From assembly GCF_024347655.1 (NCBI RefSeq), contig NZ_AP025514.1, forward strand, positions 2,728,001-2,792,000: a stretch of 64,000 nucleotides of DNA, given 5' to 3'. Positions within the stretch are counted from its first letter, which is position 1, and each line of letters opens with the position of its first letter. The position numbers and the translations under genes were made by a program. The notes under the pieces were generated by a model. The model searched no databases. It saw nothing but the letters and a program-made list of their open reading frames with translations, and had not been told where the DNA came from. Below, in pieces: positions 41,551 through 52,362 of the stretch. Source of the stretch: Vibrio toranzoniae. Lineage in GTDB: Bacteria > Pseudomonadota > Gammaproteobacteria > Enterobacterales > Vibrionaceae.

Positions 41551-42516
41551 ATGCTTGAAGCGATTGCGTTTCTTATTATCGGTCTAGGTTTTTTGGTGTG
41601 GAGCGCAGATAAGCTGGTCTACGGCGCCGCGGCTCTTGCTCGCAACTTCGGTATCTCACCACTAGTTATCGGTATGACGATCTTAGCAATGGGTTCTTCA
41701 GCTCCTGAAATGATGGTTTCTGCGACTGCAGCCCTTGACGGCAAAACAGATACCGCCGTAGGTAACGTGATCGGCTCAAATATCGCAAACATCGCCCTGA
41801 TTTTAGGTATTACAGCGCTTATCAAGCCGTTATCGATTAGCTCTGGCGTCATTCGCCGTGAACTACCATTAATGATTGGTGTCACTTTATTAGCAGGCGC
41901 AATCCTTTGGGATAACCACTTAGGATTCTATGAAGGTGTATTACTGTTTGTACTTTTTGCCGCGTTCTTGTTTGCCATGCTGCAAATCAGCCGCAGTGAG
42001 AAGAAAAACGGCGATGCCTTCCTGGATGAACAAGAATCCGAAATTCCTCAAGGTGTAAGTAATCCTAAAGCCGCGATGTGGGTCGTGATTGGTTTGATCA
42101 TTCTGCCTTTGGCCGCCGACATGCTGGTTGATAACGCGGTGATCATCGCGAAATATTTCGGCATGAGTGATCTAGTGATTGGTTTAACCATCATTGCCGT
42201 TGGTACTAGTTTACCTGAACTTGCAGCGTCGCTTGCTGGTGTGATGAAAGGTGAAGATGATATGGCCGTTGGTAACCTCATCGGTTCAAACGTATTCAAC
42301 ATCCTTGCGGTAATGGGGATCCCGGGCATCCTAAACCCTTCAATCTTGAGCGAGTTTGTTATGGGCCGTGACTTCTGGGTAATGCTAGGCGTCTCGCTAC
42401 TGCTTGTAGTCATGGCACTAGGGAAGTCTCGTAGCGTGAATCGTATTGAAGGCGGTGTGTTAATCGTGACGTTCGTGGCCTATCAAAGTTACCTACTAAT
42501 GAATATGTCGGCTTAA
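41551..42516 (+). CDS. yrbG: Calcium/sodium antiporter YrbG
   Basis: 321 residues, ten or so membrane segments, with two inverted copies of the cation/Ca exchanger alpha repeat (GMTILAMGSSAPEMMVSATAAL...GNVIGSNIANI and GLTIIAVGTSLPELAASLAGV...GNLIGSNVFNI). The acidic residues for cation binding are present in both. Start at the ATG with AGGA at 41541; a GTG 26 codons upstream is rejected. First gene of the kds-lpt-rpoN cluster, as in E. coli. Confidence 0.93.
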   Translation: MLEAIAFLIIGLGFLVWSADKLVYGAAALARNFGISPLVIGMTILAMGSSAPEMMVSATAALDGKTDTAVGNVIGSNIANIALILGITALIKPLSISSGVIRRELPLMIGVTLLAGAILWDNHLGFYEGVLLFVLFAAFLFAMLQISRSEKKNGDAFLDEQESEIPQGVSNPKAAMWVVIGLIILPLAADMLVDNAVIIAKYFGMSDLVIGLTIIAVGTSLPELAASLAGVMKGEDDMAVGNLIGSNVFNILAVMGIPGILNPSILSEFVMGRDFWVMLGVSLLLVVMALGKSRSVNRIEGGVLIVTFVAYQSYLLMNMSA

Positions 42517-42550
42517 TTGTTAATTTAACTTCTCGTACTTGGAGTATTTG

Positions 42551-43522
42551 ATGTCTCAGCCATTTGATTACCGCAGTGTTGCAAAACAAGTTTTGGACAC
42601 CGAAGTTGCAGGTCTCACCCAATTAGACCAATATTTTAATGATGATTTTTGCAAGGCTTGCGACCTTATCCTGAACAACAAAGGTAAAGTCGTTGTGATG
42701 GGCATGGGGAAATCAGGCCACATTGGTAACAAAATCGCGGCAACTCTTGCAAGTACCGGCACATCGGCTTTCTTTGTACACCCAGGTGAAGCGGCACATG
42801 GTGACTTAGGCATGATTGAACCTGGCGATATAGTAATTGCGATATCCAACTCTGGGGAATCAGGAGAAATCCTTAGCCTGTTCCCAGTATTAAAGCGTCT
42901 GAACATAAAGATCATCAGCATGACGGGTAAGCCCTTATCAAACATGGCGACCTTGTCTGATATCCATTTACAAATTTCAGTACCGGAAGAGGCGTGTCCA
43001 CTGGGCTTAGCACCAACCACCAGTACCACGGCGACTTTGGTTATGGGTGATGCATTAGCCGTCGCACTTTTACAAGCGCGAGGCTTTACTGCTCAAGATT
43101 TTGCACTGTCTCACCCTGGTGGCGCTTTAGGTCGTCAATTGTTGTTAAAACTTGACGACATCATGCACACAGGCGATGCACTTCCTGTTGTAGCACCAGA
43201 TGCACTAGTAAGAGACGCGCTACTAGAAATATCTCAAAAAGGCCTAGGCATGACAGCCATCGTTAGCGCAGATGGTCAAATGGCCGGTATTTTTACCGAT
43301 GGTGATTTACGCCGCATCTTAGACAAACGCGTTGATATCCATAACACTCAGATCGGCGATGTGATGACACTTAACCCAACGGTAGCAGAACCAAACATGC
43401 TTGCGGTAGAGGGACTAAACTTGATGCAAGCTAAAAGCATCAATGGCCTGATGTTGTGCCAAGAAGGTAAATTGGTTGGAGCCTTAAACATGCATGACTT
43501 ACTGAAAGCAGGAGTAATGTAA
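42551..43522 (+). CDS. kdsD: Arabinose-5-phosphate isomerase KdsD
   Basis: 323 residues. An N-terminal SIS domain (GMGKSGHIGNKIAATLASTGTSAFFVHPGEAAHGDLG) is followed by two CBS domains (from about 205). It converts ribulose 5-phosphate to arabinose 5-phosphate for Kdo, the inner-core LPS sugar. The ATG at 42551 has GGAG six bases upstream. The stop overlaps the kdsC start (TAATG). Confidence 0.96.
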   Translation: MSQPFDYRSVAKQVLDTEVAGLTQLDQYFNDDFCKACDLILNNKGKVVVMGMGKSGHIGNKIAATLASTGTSAFFVHPGEAAHGDLGMIEPGDIVIAISNSGESGEILSLFPVLKRLNIKIISMTGKPLSNMATLSDIHLQISVPEEACPLGLAPTTSTTATLVMGDALAVALLQARGFTAQDFALSHPGGALGRQLLLKLDDIMHTGDALPVVAPDALVRDALLEISQKGLGMTAIVSADGQMAGIFTDGDLRRILDKRVDIHNTQIGDVMTLNPTVAEPNMLAVEGLNLMQAKSINGLMLCQEGKLVGALNMHDLLKAGVM

Positions 43523-44079
43523 TGACACAGACAGTCGAAACCCTATACGGCACAGTAGATTCTGATGTGTTCGCAGTAGCAAAAGAGATCAAACTCCTAA
43601 TTTGCGATGTAGACGGCGTCTTTTCTGATGGCCGCATCTACATGGGTAACAATGGTGAAGAGCTGAAAACGTTCCACACTCGTGACGGTTACGGTATTAA
43701 ATCACTGATGAACGCTGGCATTGAAATCGCGATCATCACTGGCCGTAAATCTCAGATTGTTGAGAATCGAATGACTGCTTTGGGCATTAAGCTTATTTAC
43801 CAAGGTCAAGACGATAAAGTTAAGGCATACCAAGATATTTGCGATAAGCTTTCTGTAAACCCTGAAAATACGGGTTACATCGGAGACGATCTGATCGATT
43901 GGCCTGTAATGGAAAAAGTTGGCTTGAAGGTATGTGTAGCAGATGGTCACCCACTACTTGCACAGCGAGCAAATTACGTAACAACTATTCACGGTGGTCA
44001 TGGCGCGGTACGTGAAGTGTGCGACCTTATTTTACAAGCAAGAAATGAACTCGACGTGCATAAAGGTTTAAGCATATGA
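43522..44079 (+). CDS. kdsC: 3-deoxy-D-manno-octulosonate-8-phosphate phosphatase KdsC
   Basis: 185 residues of the HAD family (C0 type, no cap). Catalytic Asp pair in CDVDGVFSDG (D29, D31), then TGRKS and GDDLIDWPVM. It removes phosphate from Kdo-8-P. Translationally coupled to kdsD and overlapping lptC by four bases. Confidence 0.96.
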   Translation: MTQTVETLYGTVDSDVFAVAKEIKLLICDVDGVFSDGRIYMGNNGEELKTFHTRDGYGIKSLMNAGIEIAIITGRKSQIVENRMTALGIKLIYQGQDDKVKAYQDICDKLSVNPENTGYIGDDLIDWPVMEKVGLKVCVADGHPLLAQRANYVTTIHGGHGAVREVCDLILQARNELDVHKGLSI

Positions 44080-44639
44080 GTTTTACTCGTATTATCTATT
44101 TAATACTCATATTTATTGCCTCTTGGTCGACCTATTATCTATACGACAAAGAGCAAACATCGACGATACAAGTAGCTCCAAATTTGGAGTTGCCCGCGTT
44201 TAGTGGCAAAAGTCTAAACAACATTAGCTATGACCAATCAGGTATCCGTAGCTATCAGGTTGAATCGACCTATTTAGAACACTACTCAGTGGTGGGCGAC
44301 ACGCACTTTCAAAATCCAGTTCTTTCGGTATTTCGAGAAGGACACACAATTGAATGGCAAGTTACCGCCGATCGCGCGATTATGGATGAGAATCAAGTTG
44401 TCACTTTTTATGACAACGTAGTGGCCAAGAACCTGTTACCCGAAGCGAGCTTCGATACGATGACCACAGATGAAATGGTTGTTGAGCTAACTAGCCGAGA
44501 TTTTTATTCAGAGACTCCGGTCCATATGATCGGTACATTTTTTGAAACTGAGGGGCAAGCAATGAAAGGTAACTTCGGTACCAACAATGCAACTCTCTTT
44601 AATTCTGTTCAAGGTAGATATGAAACTCTTACACCTTAG
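44076..44639 (+). CDS. lptC: LPS export protein LptC
   Basis: 187 residues. One N-terminal membrane anchor (about 5-22) and a periplasmic beta-jellyroll. LptC receives LPS from LptB2FG and passes it to LptA. The ATGA overlap with kdsC and 20-base overlap with lptA show tight coupling. The sequence is poorly conserved but position and architecture fit. Confidence 0.94.
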   Translation: MSFTRIIYLILIFIASWSTYYLYDKEQTSTIQVAPNLELPAFSGKSLNNISYDQSGIRSYQVESTYLEHYSVVGDTHFQNPVLSVFREGHTIEWQVTADRAIMDENQVVTFYDNVVAKNLLPEASFDTMTTDEMVVELTSRDFYSETPVHMIGTFFETEGQAMKGNFGTNNATLFNSVQGRYETLTP

Positions 44640-45114
44640 TTTATTCGCTTTGACCCTTGCGGCACCTAATGTCTATGCCCTTTCTTCGGATAGCGAGCAG
44701 CCTGTCTACATTGACTCAGACAGCCAGCAACTGGATATGAAAAGTAATCAAGTGACGTTCCTTGGTGATGTAAACCTTAAGCAAGGTAGCATCAACATCA
44801 ATGCCGATAAGATCATTGTTACCCGTAATGCCGTAAACGGTGAGATTGAAGAAATTCAAGGTTTCGGTAAGCCAGCAACCTTCTCTCAACTTACTGACGA
44901 CGGGAAAACACTCTACGGTGAAGCTGACGATTTACATTACCAGCTTGTTGCTGACCGATTGATCATGACCAAGAATGCAATGCTATCTCAAGATGGCAGC
45001 ATTATTCGTGGTTCTAAGATCACTTACCAGATCGGCTCTCAGAAATTAGTCGCTGACAGTGGTGAGAACAAACGTGTGTCAACGGTTTTACAACCAACGG
45101 AAGTGAATAAGTAA
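44620..45114 (+). CDS. lptA: LPS transport periplasmic protein LptA
   Basis: 164 residues. A signal peptide ([19 protein letters not shown]) is followed by an OstA-like jellyroll ([40 protein letters not shown]). It forms the periplasmic bridge for LPS to LptDE. The start at 44620 gives a proper signal peptide and has AAGG upstream; an earlier in-frame start inside lptC would break it. Confidence 0.95.
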   Translation: MKLLHLSLFALTLAAPNVYALSSDSEQPVYIDSDSQQLDMKSNQVTFLGDVNLKQGSININADKIIVTRNAVNGEIEEIQGFGKPATFSQLTDDGKTLYGEADDLHYQLVADRLIMTKNAMLSQDGSIIRGSKITYQIGSQKLVADSGENKRVSTVLQPTEVNK

Positions 45115-45116
45115 CG

Positions 45117-45842
45117 ATGGCTGTTCTAAAAGCAAAAAACCTAGCGAAAACATACAGCAAACGTAAGGTAGTAACCGACGTTAGCTTGCAGGTGGAGTCA
45201 GGTCAGATCGTTGGCCTGCTTGGACCGAACGGTGCAGGTAAAACCACGTCGTTCTATATGATAGTTGGTCTGGTTGCTCGTGATGAAGGCACCATCAGCA
45301 TTGATGACCGAGACATCAGTATCTTGCCAATGCACAGTCGATCTCGCCTTGGTATCGGATACCTACCTCAAGAAGCATCGATTTTCCGCAAGTTGTCTGT
45401 AGAGAACAACATCATGGCGGTTTTACAAACCCGTGATGAGATGACCAACGAACAGCGTCAAGATAAGCTAGAAGACCTGCTAGAAGAGTTCCACATTCAA
45501 CATATTCGCACCAGTAATGGTATGGCTCTGTCGGGTGGTGAACGTCGTCGAGTTGAGATTGCTCGTGCACTAGCAGCAAACCCGCAGTTCATTCTATTGG
45601 ATGAACCGTTCGCTGGTGTTGACCCGATCTCGGTTATCGATATCAAGAAAATCATTGTTCACCTACGCGATCGTGGCTTGGGCGTTTTGATTACTGACCA
45701 CAACGTTCGTGAAACATTAGACGTATGTGAAAAAGCTTACATCGTAAGCCAAGGACACCTGATCGCTGAGGGAACTCCTGAAGATGTTCTCAATAACGAA
45801 CAAGTTAAACAAGTTTATCTAGGCGAACAATTCCGTCTATGA
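45117..45842 (+). CDS. lptB: LPS export ABC transporter ATPase LptB
   Basis: 241 residues. Walker [10 protein letters not shown] (36-44), signature [13 protein letters not shown], Walker [14 protein letters not shown] and switch His TDHNV. It is the ATPase of LptB2FG; its permeases lptFG are 22 kb away in this window. Two bases after lptA. Confidence 0.98.
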   Translation: MAVLKAKNLAKTYSKRKVVTDVSLQVESGQIVGLLGPNGAGKTTSFYMIVGLVARDEGTISIDDRDISILPMHSRSRLGIGYLPQEASIFRKLSVENNIMAVLQTRDEMTNEQRQDKLEDLLEEFHIQHIRTSNGMALSGGERRRVEIARALAANPQFILLDEPFAGVDPISVIDIKKIIVHLRDRGLGVLITDHNVRETLDVCEKAYIVSQGHLIAEGTPEDVLNNEQVKQVYLGEQFRL

Positions 45843-45896
45843 TTAGATAGAGAGTATCGAGAGTTCTAAGAATAATAACTAGGTAAGTCACACTGA

Positions 45897-47357
45897 ATGA
45901 AACCCTCATTACAACTTAAGCTAGGTCAACAGTTAGCAATGACCCCTCAATTGCAGCAAGCGATTCGTTTGTTGCAGTTGTCTACTTTAGATTTGCAACA
46001 AGAGATCCAAGAAGCACTTGAATCTAACCCACTACTCGATGTCGAAGAAGGCAATGAAGATACGCCGACATCGGAAGAAAAACCTAGCAGTGACGAGAAA
46101 GAAACAGTTGAAGCCACAGAGCAAGACTTACCTGATAGCTCAGATTTAATCGAAAAATCAGAGATTGGCAACGAACTCGAAATCGACACAACTTGGGAAG
46201 ATGTCTACAGCGCAAATACGGGTAACACTGGCATTGCGATTGATGATGACATGCCTGTTTACCAAGGCGAAACCACACAAAGCCTGCACGATTACCTACT
46301 TTGGCAACTCGGCTTAACCCCCTTCACTGACACTGACCGAAGTATCGCCTTCGCGCTGATCGATGCCATTGATGATTATGGCTACCTCACTGTTTCTTGT
46401 GAAGATATCCTTGAAAACTTTGATAACGAAGAGATCGAGCTTGATGAGATCGAAGCCGTTCGCAAACGAATTCAGCAATTTGACCCATTAGGCGTTGGTT
46501 CCGTGAACCTGCAAGATTGCTTGTTACTGCAACTCGCGACCTTCCCTCAAGATACCCCTTGGCTTAATGAAGCTAAGTTAGTACTTACTAGCCATATCGA
46601 TCAACTAGGTAATCGTGACTATAAACTTGTCATAAAAGAAACCAAGTTGAAGGAAGCAGAACTGCGTGAGGTTATGCAACTAATTCAGCAGTTGGACCCT
46701 CGCCCTGGCAGCAAAATTACACCGGATGAAACTGAATATGTGGTTCCTGATGTTTCAGTTTTCAAAGAGCTCGGTAAATGGATAGTCACCATAAACCCTG
46801 ATAGCGTGCCTAAGCTTAAGGTAAATCAGCAATACGCAGCTCTTGGTAGCAAAGGCAACAGCGCCGACAATCAGTACATTCGATCGAATTTGCAAGAAGC
46901 AAAGTGGCTAATTAAAAGCCTAGAAAGCCGAAATGAGACGTTACTCAAAGTTGCGAGATGCATTGTTGAACATCAGCGCGATTTCTTCGAACATGGCGAA
47001 GAATCAATGAAGCCAATGGTCCTAAACGATGTTGCATTAGCTGTTGAGATGCATGAATCCACAATATCCCGTGTGACGACTCAAAAGTTCATGCATACAC
47101 CACGCGGCATCTTTGAGCTCAAATACTTTTTCTCGAGCCATGTTAGCACCGACAATGGTGGTGAATGTTCATCTACAGCAATTCGCGCGCTCATTAAGAA
47201 GCTGGTCGCGGCGGAAAATACCGCGAAACCTCTCAGTGATAGTAAAATTGCTGCTTTGCTGGCTGACCAAGGAATTCAGGTAGCTCGACGTACCATAGCG
47301 AAATACCGTGAATCTCTGGGTATTGCCCCATCAAGTCAGCGTAAACGCCTGCTGTAA
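45897..47357 (+). CDS. rpoN: RNA polymerase sigma-54 factor
   Basis: 486 residues. The Gln/Leu-rich region I ([43 protein letters not shown]) contacts activators. An acidic region II, the core-binding region and the C-terminal RpoN box [10 protein letters not shown] (463-472) for the -24 element follow. In Vibrio sigma-54 drives flagellar, nitrogen and quorum-sensing genes. It follows lptB and leads the hpf-ptsN-rapZ-npr group. Confidence 0.98.
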   Translation: MKPSLQLKLGQQLAMTPQLQQAIRLLQLSTLDLQQEIQEALESNPLLDVEEGNEDTPTSEEKPSSDEKETVEATEQDLPDSSDLIEKSEIGNELEIDTTWEDVYSANTGNTGIAIDDDMPVYQGETTQSLHDYLLWQLGLTPFTDTDRSIAFALIDAIDDYGYLTVSCEDILENFDNEEIELDEIEAVRKRIQQFDPLGVGSVNLQDCLLLQLATFPQDTPWLNEAKLVLTSHIDQLGNRDYKLVIKETKLKEAELREVMQLIQQLDPRPGSKITPDETEYVVPDVSVFKELGKWIVTINPDSVPKLKVNQQYAALGSKGNSADNQYIRSNLQEAKWLIKSLESRNETLLKVARCIVEHQRDFFEHGEESMKPMVLNDVALAVEMHESTISRVTTQKFMHTPRGIFELKYFFSSHVSTDNGGECSSTAIRALIKKLVAAENTAKPLSDSKIAALLADQGIQVARRTIAKYRESLGIAPSSQRKRLL

Positions 47358-47418
47358 AATAATTTAACTCGCTATTTAATTTAGTTATAGCCAGGCAACC
47401 AACTGAAAAGGAAAGTCT

Positions 47419-47706
47419 ATGCAAATCAATATTCAAGGCCATCACGTTGATCTTACCGATTCAATGCAAGACTATGTTCACACTAAATTAGACAAACTTG
47501 AGCGCTTTTTTGATCATATCAATAGCGTCCAGGTTGTATTACGAGTTGAGAAAGTTGATCAAATTGCAGAAGCGACTCTTCATGTTAATCAAGGAGAAAT
47601 CCATGCAACAGCAACAGATGAAAATATGTATGCTGCGATTGATTCATTAGTTGATAAACTAGTCCGTCAACTCAACAAGCACAAAGAAAAGCTAAGTAGC
47701 CACTAA
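47419..47706 (+). CDS. hpf: Ribosome hibernation promoting factor
   Basis: 95 residues, the short HPF/YfiA-type fold (MQINIQGHHVDLTDSMQDYVHTKLDKLERFFDHI). It binds the ribosome decoding centre and helps form inactive 100S dimers in stationary phase. Shine-Dalgarno AAGGAAAG. Confidence 0.96.
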   Translation: MQINIQGHHVDLTDSMQDYVHTKLDKLERFFDHINSVQVVLRVEKVDQIAEATLHVNQGEIHATATDENMYAAIDSLVDKLVRQLNKHKEKLSSH

Positions 47707-47707
47707 C

Positions 47708-48166
47708 ATGCAATTAAGCGAAGTACTTTCATTGGACTGCACTAAAAGTGCTGTCCAATGCACGAGCAAAAAAAGAGCCCTTGAACTCATCAGCCAGATT
47801 GCAGCAGAAAGCTGCGGTCAAGATTCAACAGAACTGTTTGAGTGCATGTTGAGCCGTGAAAAAATGGGCAGTACTGGTATTGGTAATGGTATCGCTATTC
47901 CTCATGCTCGTATGAGTGTCAGTGATAAAGCGATCGCAGTGCTGCTGCAATGCCAAGCTCCAATCGAATTTGACGCTATTGACAACCGCCCTGTCGACCT
48001 ATTATTTGCTCTTCTTGTCCCTAGCGAACAGTGTAAGGAACACCTAAAAACCCTTTCTTGCATGGCAGAACGCCTTAACGACAAGCAGACTCTTAAACAG
48101 TTGCGTAATGCTCAAAGTGATCAAGAGCTTTATGACATCATGATTCAAGTACCATCTGGCGAGTAA
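47708..48166 (+). CDS. ptsN: Nitrogen PTS enzyme IIA
   Basis: 152 residues of the EIIA fructose/Ntr type. The phosphorylated His66 lies in [13 protein letters not shown]. It is phosphorylated by Npr and controls potassium transport and other targets rather than sugar uptake. It is one base after hpf, and npr is two genes on. Confidence 0.97.
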   Translation: MQLSEVLSLDCTKSAVQCTSKKRALELISQIAAESCGQDSTELFECMLSREKMGSTGIGNGIAIPHARMSVSDKAIAVLLQCQAPIEFDAIDNRPVDLLFALLVPSEQCKEHLKTLSCMAERLNDKQTLKQLRNAQSDQELYDIMIQVPSGE

Positions 48167-48170
48167 TAAT

Positions 48171-49040
48171 ATGCGACTAATCGTTGTAAGTGGCCAATCG
48201 GGGGCCGGTAAAAGTGTTGCGCTACGAGTCCTCGAAGACTTGGGGTATTACTGTGTCGATAACCTACCAGTAAATCTACTCAACGACTTCGTCAAATCCG
48301 TCAGTGAGATCAATCAAAACGTTGCCGTTAGTATTGATATTCGTAACCTACCGAAAGAGCCTCAATTAGTCACAGATACACTAGAACAACTAAAATCTGC
48401 CACTGATATTGACGTGAACGTTTTGTTCCTAGATGCGAGTAAGCAAACACTGCTCAAACGCTATAGCGAAACACGTAGAATTCACCCTCTATCTATTGGT
48501 CAAGAAAAGCTATCACTTGAGCAAGCTATCGATTTAGAGAAAACACTCTTGGCTCCCCTTGCAGAGCAAGCCAGCATTGTAATTGACAGCAGTGAATGCA
48601 ACCTTTACGAATTGAGTGAAAAGGTTCGGTTTAAAGTGGAAGGCAAAGAGAAGCAAGAGCTGATTATTGTCTTTCAATCGTTCGGTTTTAAGTTTGGCTT
48701 ACCAAGTGACGCTGACTATGTGTTTGATGTTCGCTTCTTGCCAAACCCTCACTGGGAACCAGACCTACGGCCATTAACCGGTCTTGATGCTCCGATTCAC
48801 TCTTTTCTAGAAAAACACCCCGAAGTTATTGAACTCAAGCAACAGATCCAAGGCTTTGTTGAGCAGTGGTTACCAATGTTAGAGAAGAATAATCGTAGCT
48901 ACCTAACGGTCGCGATTGGCTGTACTGGCGGTAAACACCGCTCGGTTTATCTGACACAAAAAATTGGTGAGTACTTCGAACAACTTGGTCATCAAGTACA
49001 AATCAGACACGCCTCCTTAGAGAAGCACCAACAGGGCTAA
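48171..49040 (+). CDS. rapZ: RNase adapter protein RapZ
   Basis: 289 residues. N-terminal P-loop GQSGAGKS (8-15); C-terminal RNA-binding domain with [16 protein letters not shown] and the basic end. In E. coli RapZ brings RNase E to the sRNA GlmZ and so tunes glucosamine-6-phosphate synthesis. No glmZ is visible in this window. Confidence 0.97.
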   Translation: MRLIVVSGQSGAGKSVALRVLEDLGYYCVDNLPVNLLNDFVKSVSEINQNVAVSIDIRNLPKEPQLVTDTLEQLKSATDIDVNVLFLDASKQTLLKRYSETRRIHPLSIGQEKLSLEQAIDLEKTLLAPLAEQASIVIDSSECNLYELSEKVRFKVEGKEKQELIIVFQSFGFKFGLPSDADYVFDVRFLPNPHWEPDLRPLTGLDAPIHSFLEKHPEVIELKQQIQGFVEQWLPMLEKNNRSYLTVAIGCTGGKHRSVYLTQKIGEYFEQLGHQVQIRHASLEKHQQG

Positions 49041-49042
49041 CC

Positions 49043-49318
49043 ATGGAATTCACTCGAACTGTACTGATCCAAAACCGTTTGGGTCTTCACGCTAGAGCAG
49101 CAGTAAAGTTGGTTGAACTTGCACAAAGCTTTGATGCCATCATTACTATCCATAGCGAAGACGATAAGATCGCGACGGCAGACAGCGTTATGGGGCTATT
49201 GATGCTGGAATCAGCACAAGGGCAACACATCACAATTCAAGCCATAGGCAGCGACTCACAGCAAGCGCTTGATGCCGTCTGTCATCTCATTGAAGATAAG
49301 TTTGATGAGGGCGAATAA
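49043..49318 (+). CDS. npr: Nitrogen PTS phosphocarrier protein NPr
   Basis: 91 residues, HPr fold. The phospho-His16 is in [20 protein letters not shown]. It relays phosphate from PtsP to PtsN. Also called ptsO. Two bases after rapZ. A 7-bp hairpin follows but without a T-run, so the end of this long operon is not clear. Confidence 0.96.
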   Translation: MEFTRTVLIQNRLGLHARAAVKLVELAQSFDAIITIHSEDDKIATADSVMGLLMLESAQGQHITIQAIGSDSQQALDAVCHLIEDKFDEGE

Positions 49319-49427
49319 GAGAAAAGGCGTTACTCACAACGCCTAAGACTTAAATAAATAGCCAACCAATATTAAATATTAGTTCTACCTAAGTTAATGA
49401 TTTAAATAAGCCCTAGAATTAAGTTAC

Positions 49428-49449
49428 TATTCTAAGTATTGTTAGAATA
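49428..49449 (+). repeat. Inverted repeat in the mgtE leader
   Basis: TATTCTAA-GTATTG-TTAGAATA, perfect 8-bp arms, ending 7 bp before the AGGAGG ribosome-binding site of mgtE. It may be an operator or an RNA hairpin. It is too small for a known magnesium riboswitch. Confidence 0.6.
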
Positions 49450-49467
49450 ATGAGATAGGAGGAACAT

Positions 49468-50823
49468 ATGGCAGAGCAATTAGAATTTGACCAAGCTCAC
49501 CAAACCCTCCAAGAAGTCAGCGAAGCCCTAGAAAATGGGCGATTTGTTCACGTACGCCGACAACTTCAGGACATGGAGCCTGAAGATATTGCACACCTTT
49601 TAGAAGCCTCCCCTCGCAAAAGTCGTGATGTACTCTGGCAACTCACCGATCCTGAAGACTTCGGTGAAATTCTTGATGAATTAAACGAAGACGTCAAAGA
49701 TGCTCTTGTGTCAAAAATGGCACCAGAAACGTTGGCAGAAGCAACCGAAGGCATGGAGACCGATGACGTCGCGTACGTACTTCGAAGCCTACCCGACGAT
49801 GTTTCTCGCGAAGTCCTTTCTCAGATGGACTCCGTTGACCGTGCTTTGGTTGAGACAGCACTATCATACCCAGAAAATTCTGCGGGTGCGTTAATGAATA
49901 CCGACGTGATCACGATTCGTGGTGACGTCGATGTTGATGTTGTTTTGCGTTATCTACGTATGCGTGGTGAACTTCCGGACGCTACCGATACTTTATATGT
50001 CATCGATGAAGAAGAGCGTTTGATTGGTAACTTATCATTAACGACCCTGATCACAACACAACCGGATGTTGCAGTCTCTGAGGTGATGGAAGATGCAGAC
50101 GAAGCTATCGCCGTTGAAACCAGCGCTTCCGATATTGCGAGCCTGTTTGAACGTCGTAACTGGGTTTCTGCCCCTGTAGTCGATAGTAACCAGCACCTTG
50201 TGGGTCGTATCACCATCGATGACGTGGTTGATGTCATCCGTGAAGATGCTGAACACTCAATGATGAGTATGGCGGGTATGGACGATGACGAAGATACCTT
50301 CGCACCGGTCGTAAAATCCGCTCGTCGTCGTAGCGTCTGGCTTGGGGCCAACGTACTTGCAGCACTGGCAGCGGCTTCAGTATCGAACATGTTTGAAGCA
50401 ACGCTCGACCAAATGGCCGCAATTGCCGTACTGATGACTATCGTGCCTTCAATGGGCGGGGTTGCCGGTAACCAAACCGTTGCGCTAGTGATTCGTGGTT
50501 TAGCGCTCGGTCATATTGGTGATAGTAACAAGCGTGAATTGCTACTTAAAGAAGCGGCTATCGGCTTCCTAAACGGCATTCTATGGGCCGTTATCATTGG
50601 TGGTATCGTAGTAGCCTGGAAGGGTAACTGGGTACTGGGTGGCATCATCTCCGCTGCGATGATGACCAACTTACTTGTCGCTGGTATTGCCGGTGTAACC
50701 ATACCGGTGATGTTGAAGAAAATGAACATCGACCCTGCATTGGCAGGTGGTATGGCACTCACCACAGTAACGGATGTTATTGGCCTATCGGTATTCTTAG
50801 GCTTAGCGACCATACTGATCTAG
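49468..50823 (+). CDS. mgtE: Magnesium transporter MgtE
   Basis: 451 residues. Helical MgtE N domain (about 1-130, repeats of HLLEASP/LLDEL type), two CBS domains (about 135-255: DVITIRGDVDVDVVLRYLRMRGELPD..., VSEVMEDADEAIAVE...), then five membrane segments with the conserved TIVPSMGGVAGNQT filter and PALAGGMALTTVTDVIG. It is a Mg2+-gated channel for uptake of Mg2+. Ideal Shine-Dalgarno AGGAGGAAC. Monocistronic. Confidence 0.96.
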   Translation: MAEQLEFDQAHQTLQEVSEALENGRFVHVRRQLQDMEPEDIAHLLEASPRKSRDVLWQLTDPEDFGEILDELNEDVKDALVSKMAPETLAEATEGMETDDVAYVLRSLPDDVSREVLSQMDSVDRALVETALSYPENSAGALMNTDVITIRGDVDVDVVLRYLRMRGELPDATDTLYVIDEEERLIGNLSLTTLITTQPDVAVSEVMEDADEAIAVETSASDIASLFERRNWVSAPVVDSNQHLVGRITIDDVVDVIREDAEHSMMSMAGMDDDEDTFAPVVKSARRRSVWLGANVLAALAAASVSNMFEATLDQMAAIAVLMTIVPSMGGVAGNQTVALVIRGLALGHIGDSNKRELLLKEAAIGFLNGILWAVIIGGIVVAWKGNWVLGGIISAAMMTNLLVAGIAGVTIPVMLKKMNIDPALAGGMALTTVTDVIGLSVFLGLATILI

Positions 50824-50847
50824 CTTGATTGCCTACTCGGTAAATAC

Positions 50848-50876
50848 AAAAAGGGAGCCATCGGCTCCCTTTTTTA
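50848..50876. terminator. Bidirectional terminator between mgtE and pmbA
   Basis: Stem AAAAAGGGAGCC-ATC-GGCTCCCTTTTT between two convergent genes. Confidence 0.92.
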
Positions 50877-50900
50877 ATTCATCCAATAGCGTTAATTAAA

Positions 50901-52244
50901 TTACTCGCCTGCGACTTTCATCGACTCAAGCAAGATAGAACCCGTTTGAATCTGTGAACGCGTTTCAACATCGTTACCGACTGCCACGATCTGATTAAAC
51001 ATGTCTTTTAGATTACCTGCAATCGTCACTTCCGATACTGGGTATTGGATCTCTCCGTTCTCAACCCAGAAACCTGCAGCACCACGAGAGTAATCACCTG
51101 TCACTGTGTTTACACCTTGTCCCATTACTTCAGTAACAAGGAAACCTGTGCCCAATTCTTTCAGCATCTGCTCAAAGTTTTGACCGGTCGATTTAACGAA
51201 CCAGTTATGAATACCACCAGCATGGCCGGTTGGTGTCATATCCATCTTACGCGCGGCATAGCTCGTTAGTAGGTAAGTTGCTAACACACCATCAGTGATG
51301 ATCTCACGATCTTGAGTGTAAACACCTTCACTGTCGAACGGGCTTGAAGCCAAACCTCGTAAGATATGTGGACGCTCAGAGATATTGAACCAACCTGGCA
51401 AAATTTTCTGACCTAGATGATCCAGTAAGAACGACGACTTACGGTAAAGGTTTCCGCCACTGATCGCCATCACAAGGTGACCAATTAGACCTGTGGCAAC
51501 ATCGTTAGCGAACATAATTGGGTATTGGCCTGTTGATAGCTTTTTCGCATCCAAACGGCTGATAGTCTTTTCTGCAGCCTCTTGGCCTACACGCTCAGGC
51601 GTCCACAGCTCGTCACGGTGACGAGCAACGGTATAGCTGTAGTCGCGTTCCATTTCACCGTTAGCGCCTTGTCCAATCACACAGCAGCTCGTGCTATGGC
51701 GGCTTGAAGCGTAGCTGGCTAGTAAGCCATGGCTGTTACCGTACACTTTAACGCCGTAATGGCTGTCGTAGCTCGCGCCATCACTTTGTTTGATTTTGTC
51801 GCTATAAGCTAGCGCTTGCTTCTCAGCAGCAATCGCAATCTCAGCGGCATAGTCTGGGTTAGGTTCATCAGGGTGGAAAAGATCCAAGTCTGGAATGTCT
51901 TTTACCATGTACTCTTTTGCCGCAGGACCTGAAAATGGGTCTTCAGACGTGTACTGAGCGATATCAAGCGCAGCCGCTACCGTTTGAGCAATCGCCTTTT
52001 CACTTAGATCGGATGTAGATGCGCTGCCTTTTTTCTGGCCACGGTAAACAGTAATACCTAGCGCACCATCACTATTAAATTCAACGTTTTCCACTTCACA
52101 CATACGTGTTGAAACACTTAAACCCGTTGACTTAGTAATAGCAACTTCAGCGGCGTCGGCACTCACAGAGGCCATGTCCAATGCTTTTGCTACTGCGGCT
52201 TCTAGCTCAACTCTTTGCTGAGCGACTTGCTGTTTTACATCCAT
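50901..52244 (-). CDS. pmbA: Metalloprotease subunit PmbA (TldE)
   Basis: 447 residues, close to E. coli PmbA (450) from [17 protein letters not shown] to the end [23 protein letters not shown]. PmbA pairs with TldD in a protease that matures peptides such as microcin B17 and degrades the CcdA antitoxin. The start [10 protein letters not shown] (ATG 52244) matches the family; an open frame continues 87 codons further upstream but overlaps darP and is not conserved. The tldD partner is not in the window. Confidence 0.96.
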   Translation of the reverse strand: MDVKQQVAQQRVELEAAVAKALDMASVSADAAEVAITKSTGLSVSTRMCEVENVEFNSDGALGITVYRGQKKGSASTSDLSEKAIAQTVAAALDIAQYTSEDPFSGPAAKEYMVKDIPDLDLFHPDEPNPDYAAEIAIAAEKQALAYSDKIKQSDGASYDSHYGVKVYGNSHGLLASYASSRHSTSCCVIGQGANGEMERDYSYTVARHRDELWTPERVGQEAAEKTISRLDAKKLSTGQYPIMFANDVATGLIGHLVMAISGGNLYRKSSFLLDHLGQKILPGWFNISERPHILRGLASSPFDSEGVYTQDREIITDGVLATYLLTSYAARKMDMTPTGHAGGIHNWFVKSTGQNFEQMLKELGTGFLVTEVMGQGVNTVTGDYSRGAAGFWVENGEIQYPVSEVTIAGNLKDMFNQIVAVGNDVETRSQIQTGSILLESMKVAGE

Positions 52245-52362
52245 ATCTATTCTAATTTTGTAGGTCAATATTACGTAGGATAACAAGAATTTCGCTTTCT
52301 CCCCAAGATTCTTGCTAAAATAGGCAATATATTCGTTTGAGATAGTGACATAGGCAGAAAAG

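Noticed and set aside
49325..49344. Hairpin AGGCGTT / AACGCCT after npr as terminator
   Set aside because: No T-run follows on the plus strand; it may be a processing or stabilising hairpin, but not a canonical terminator.
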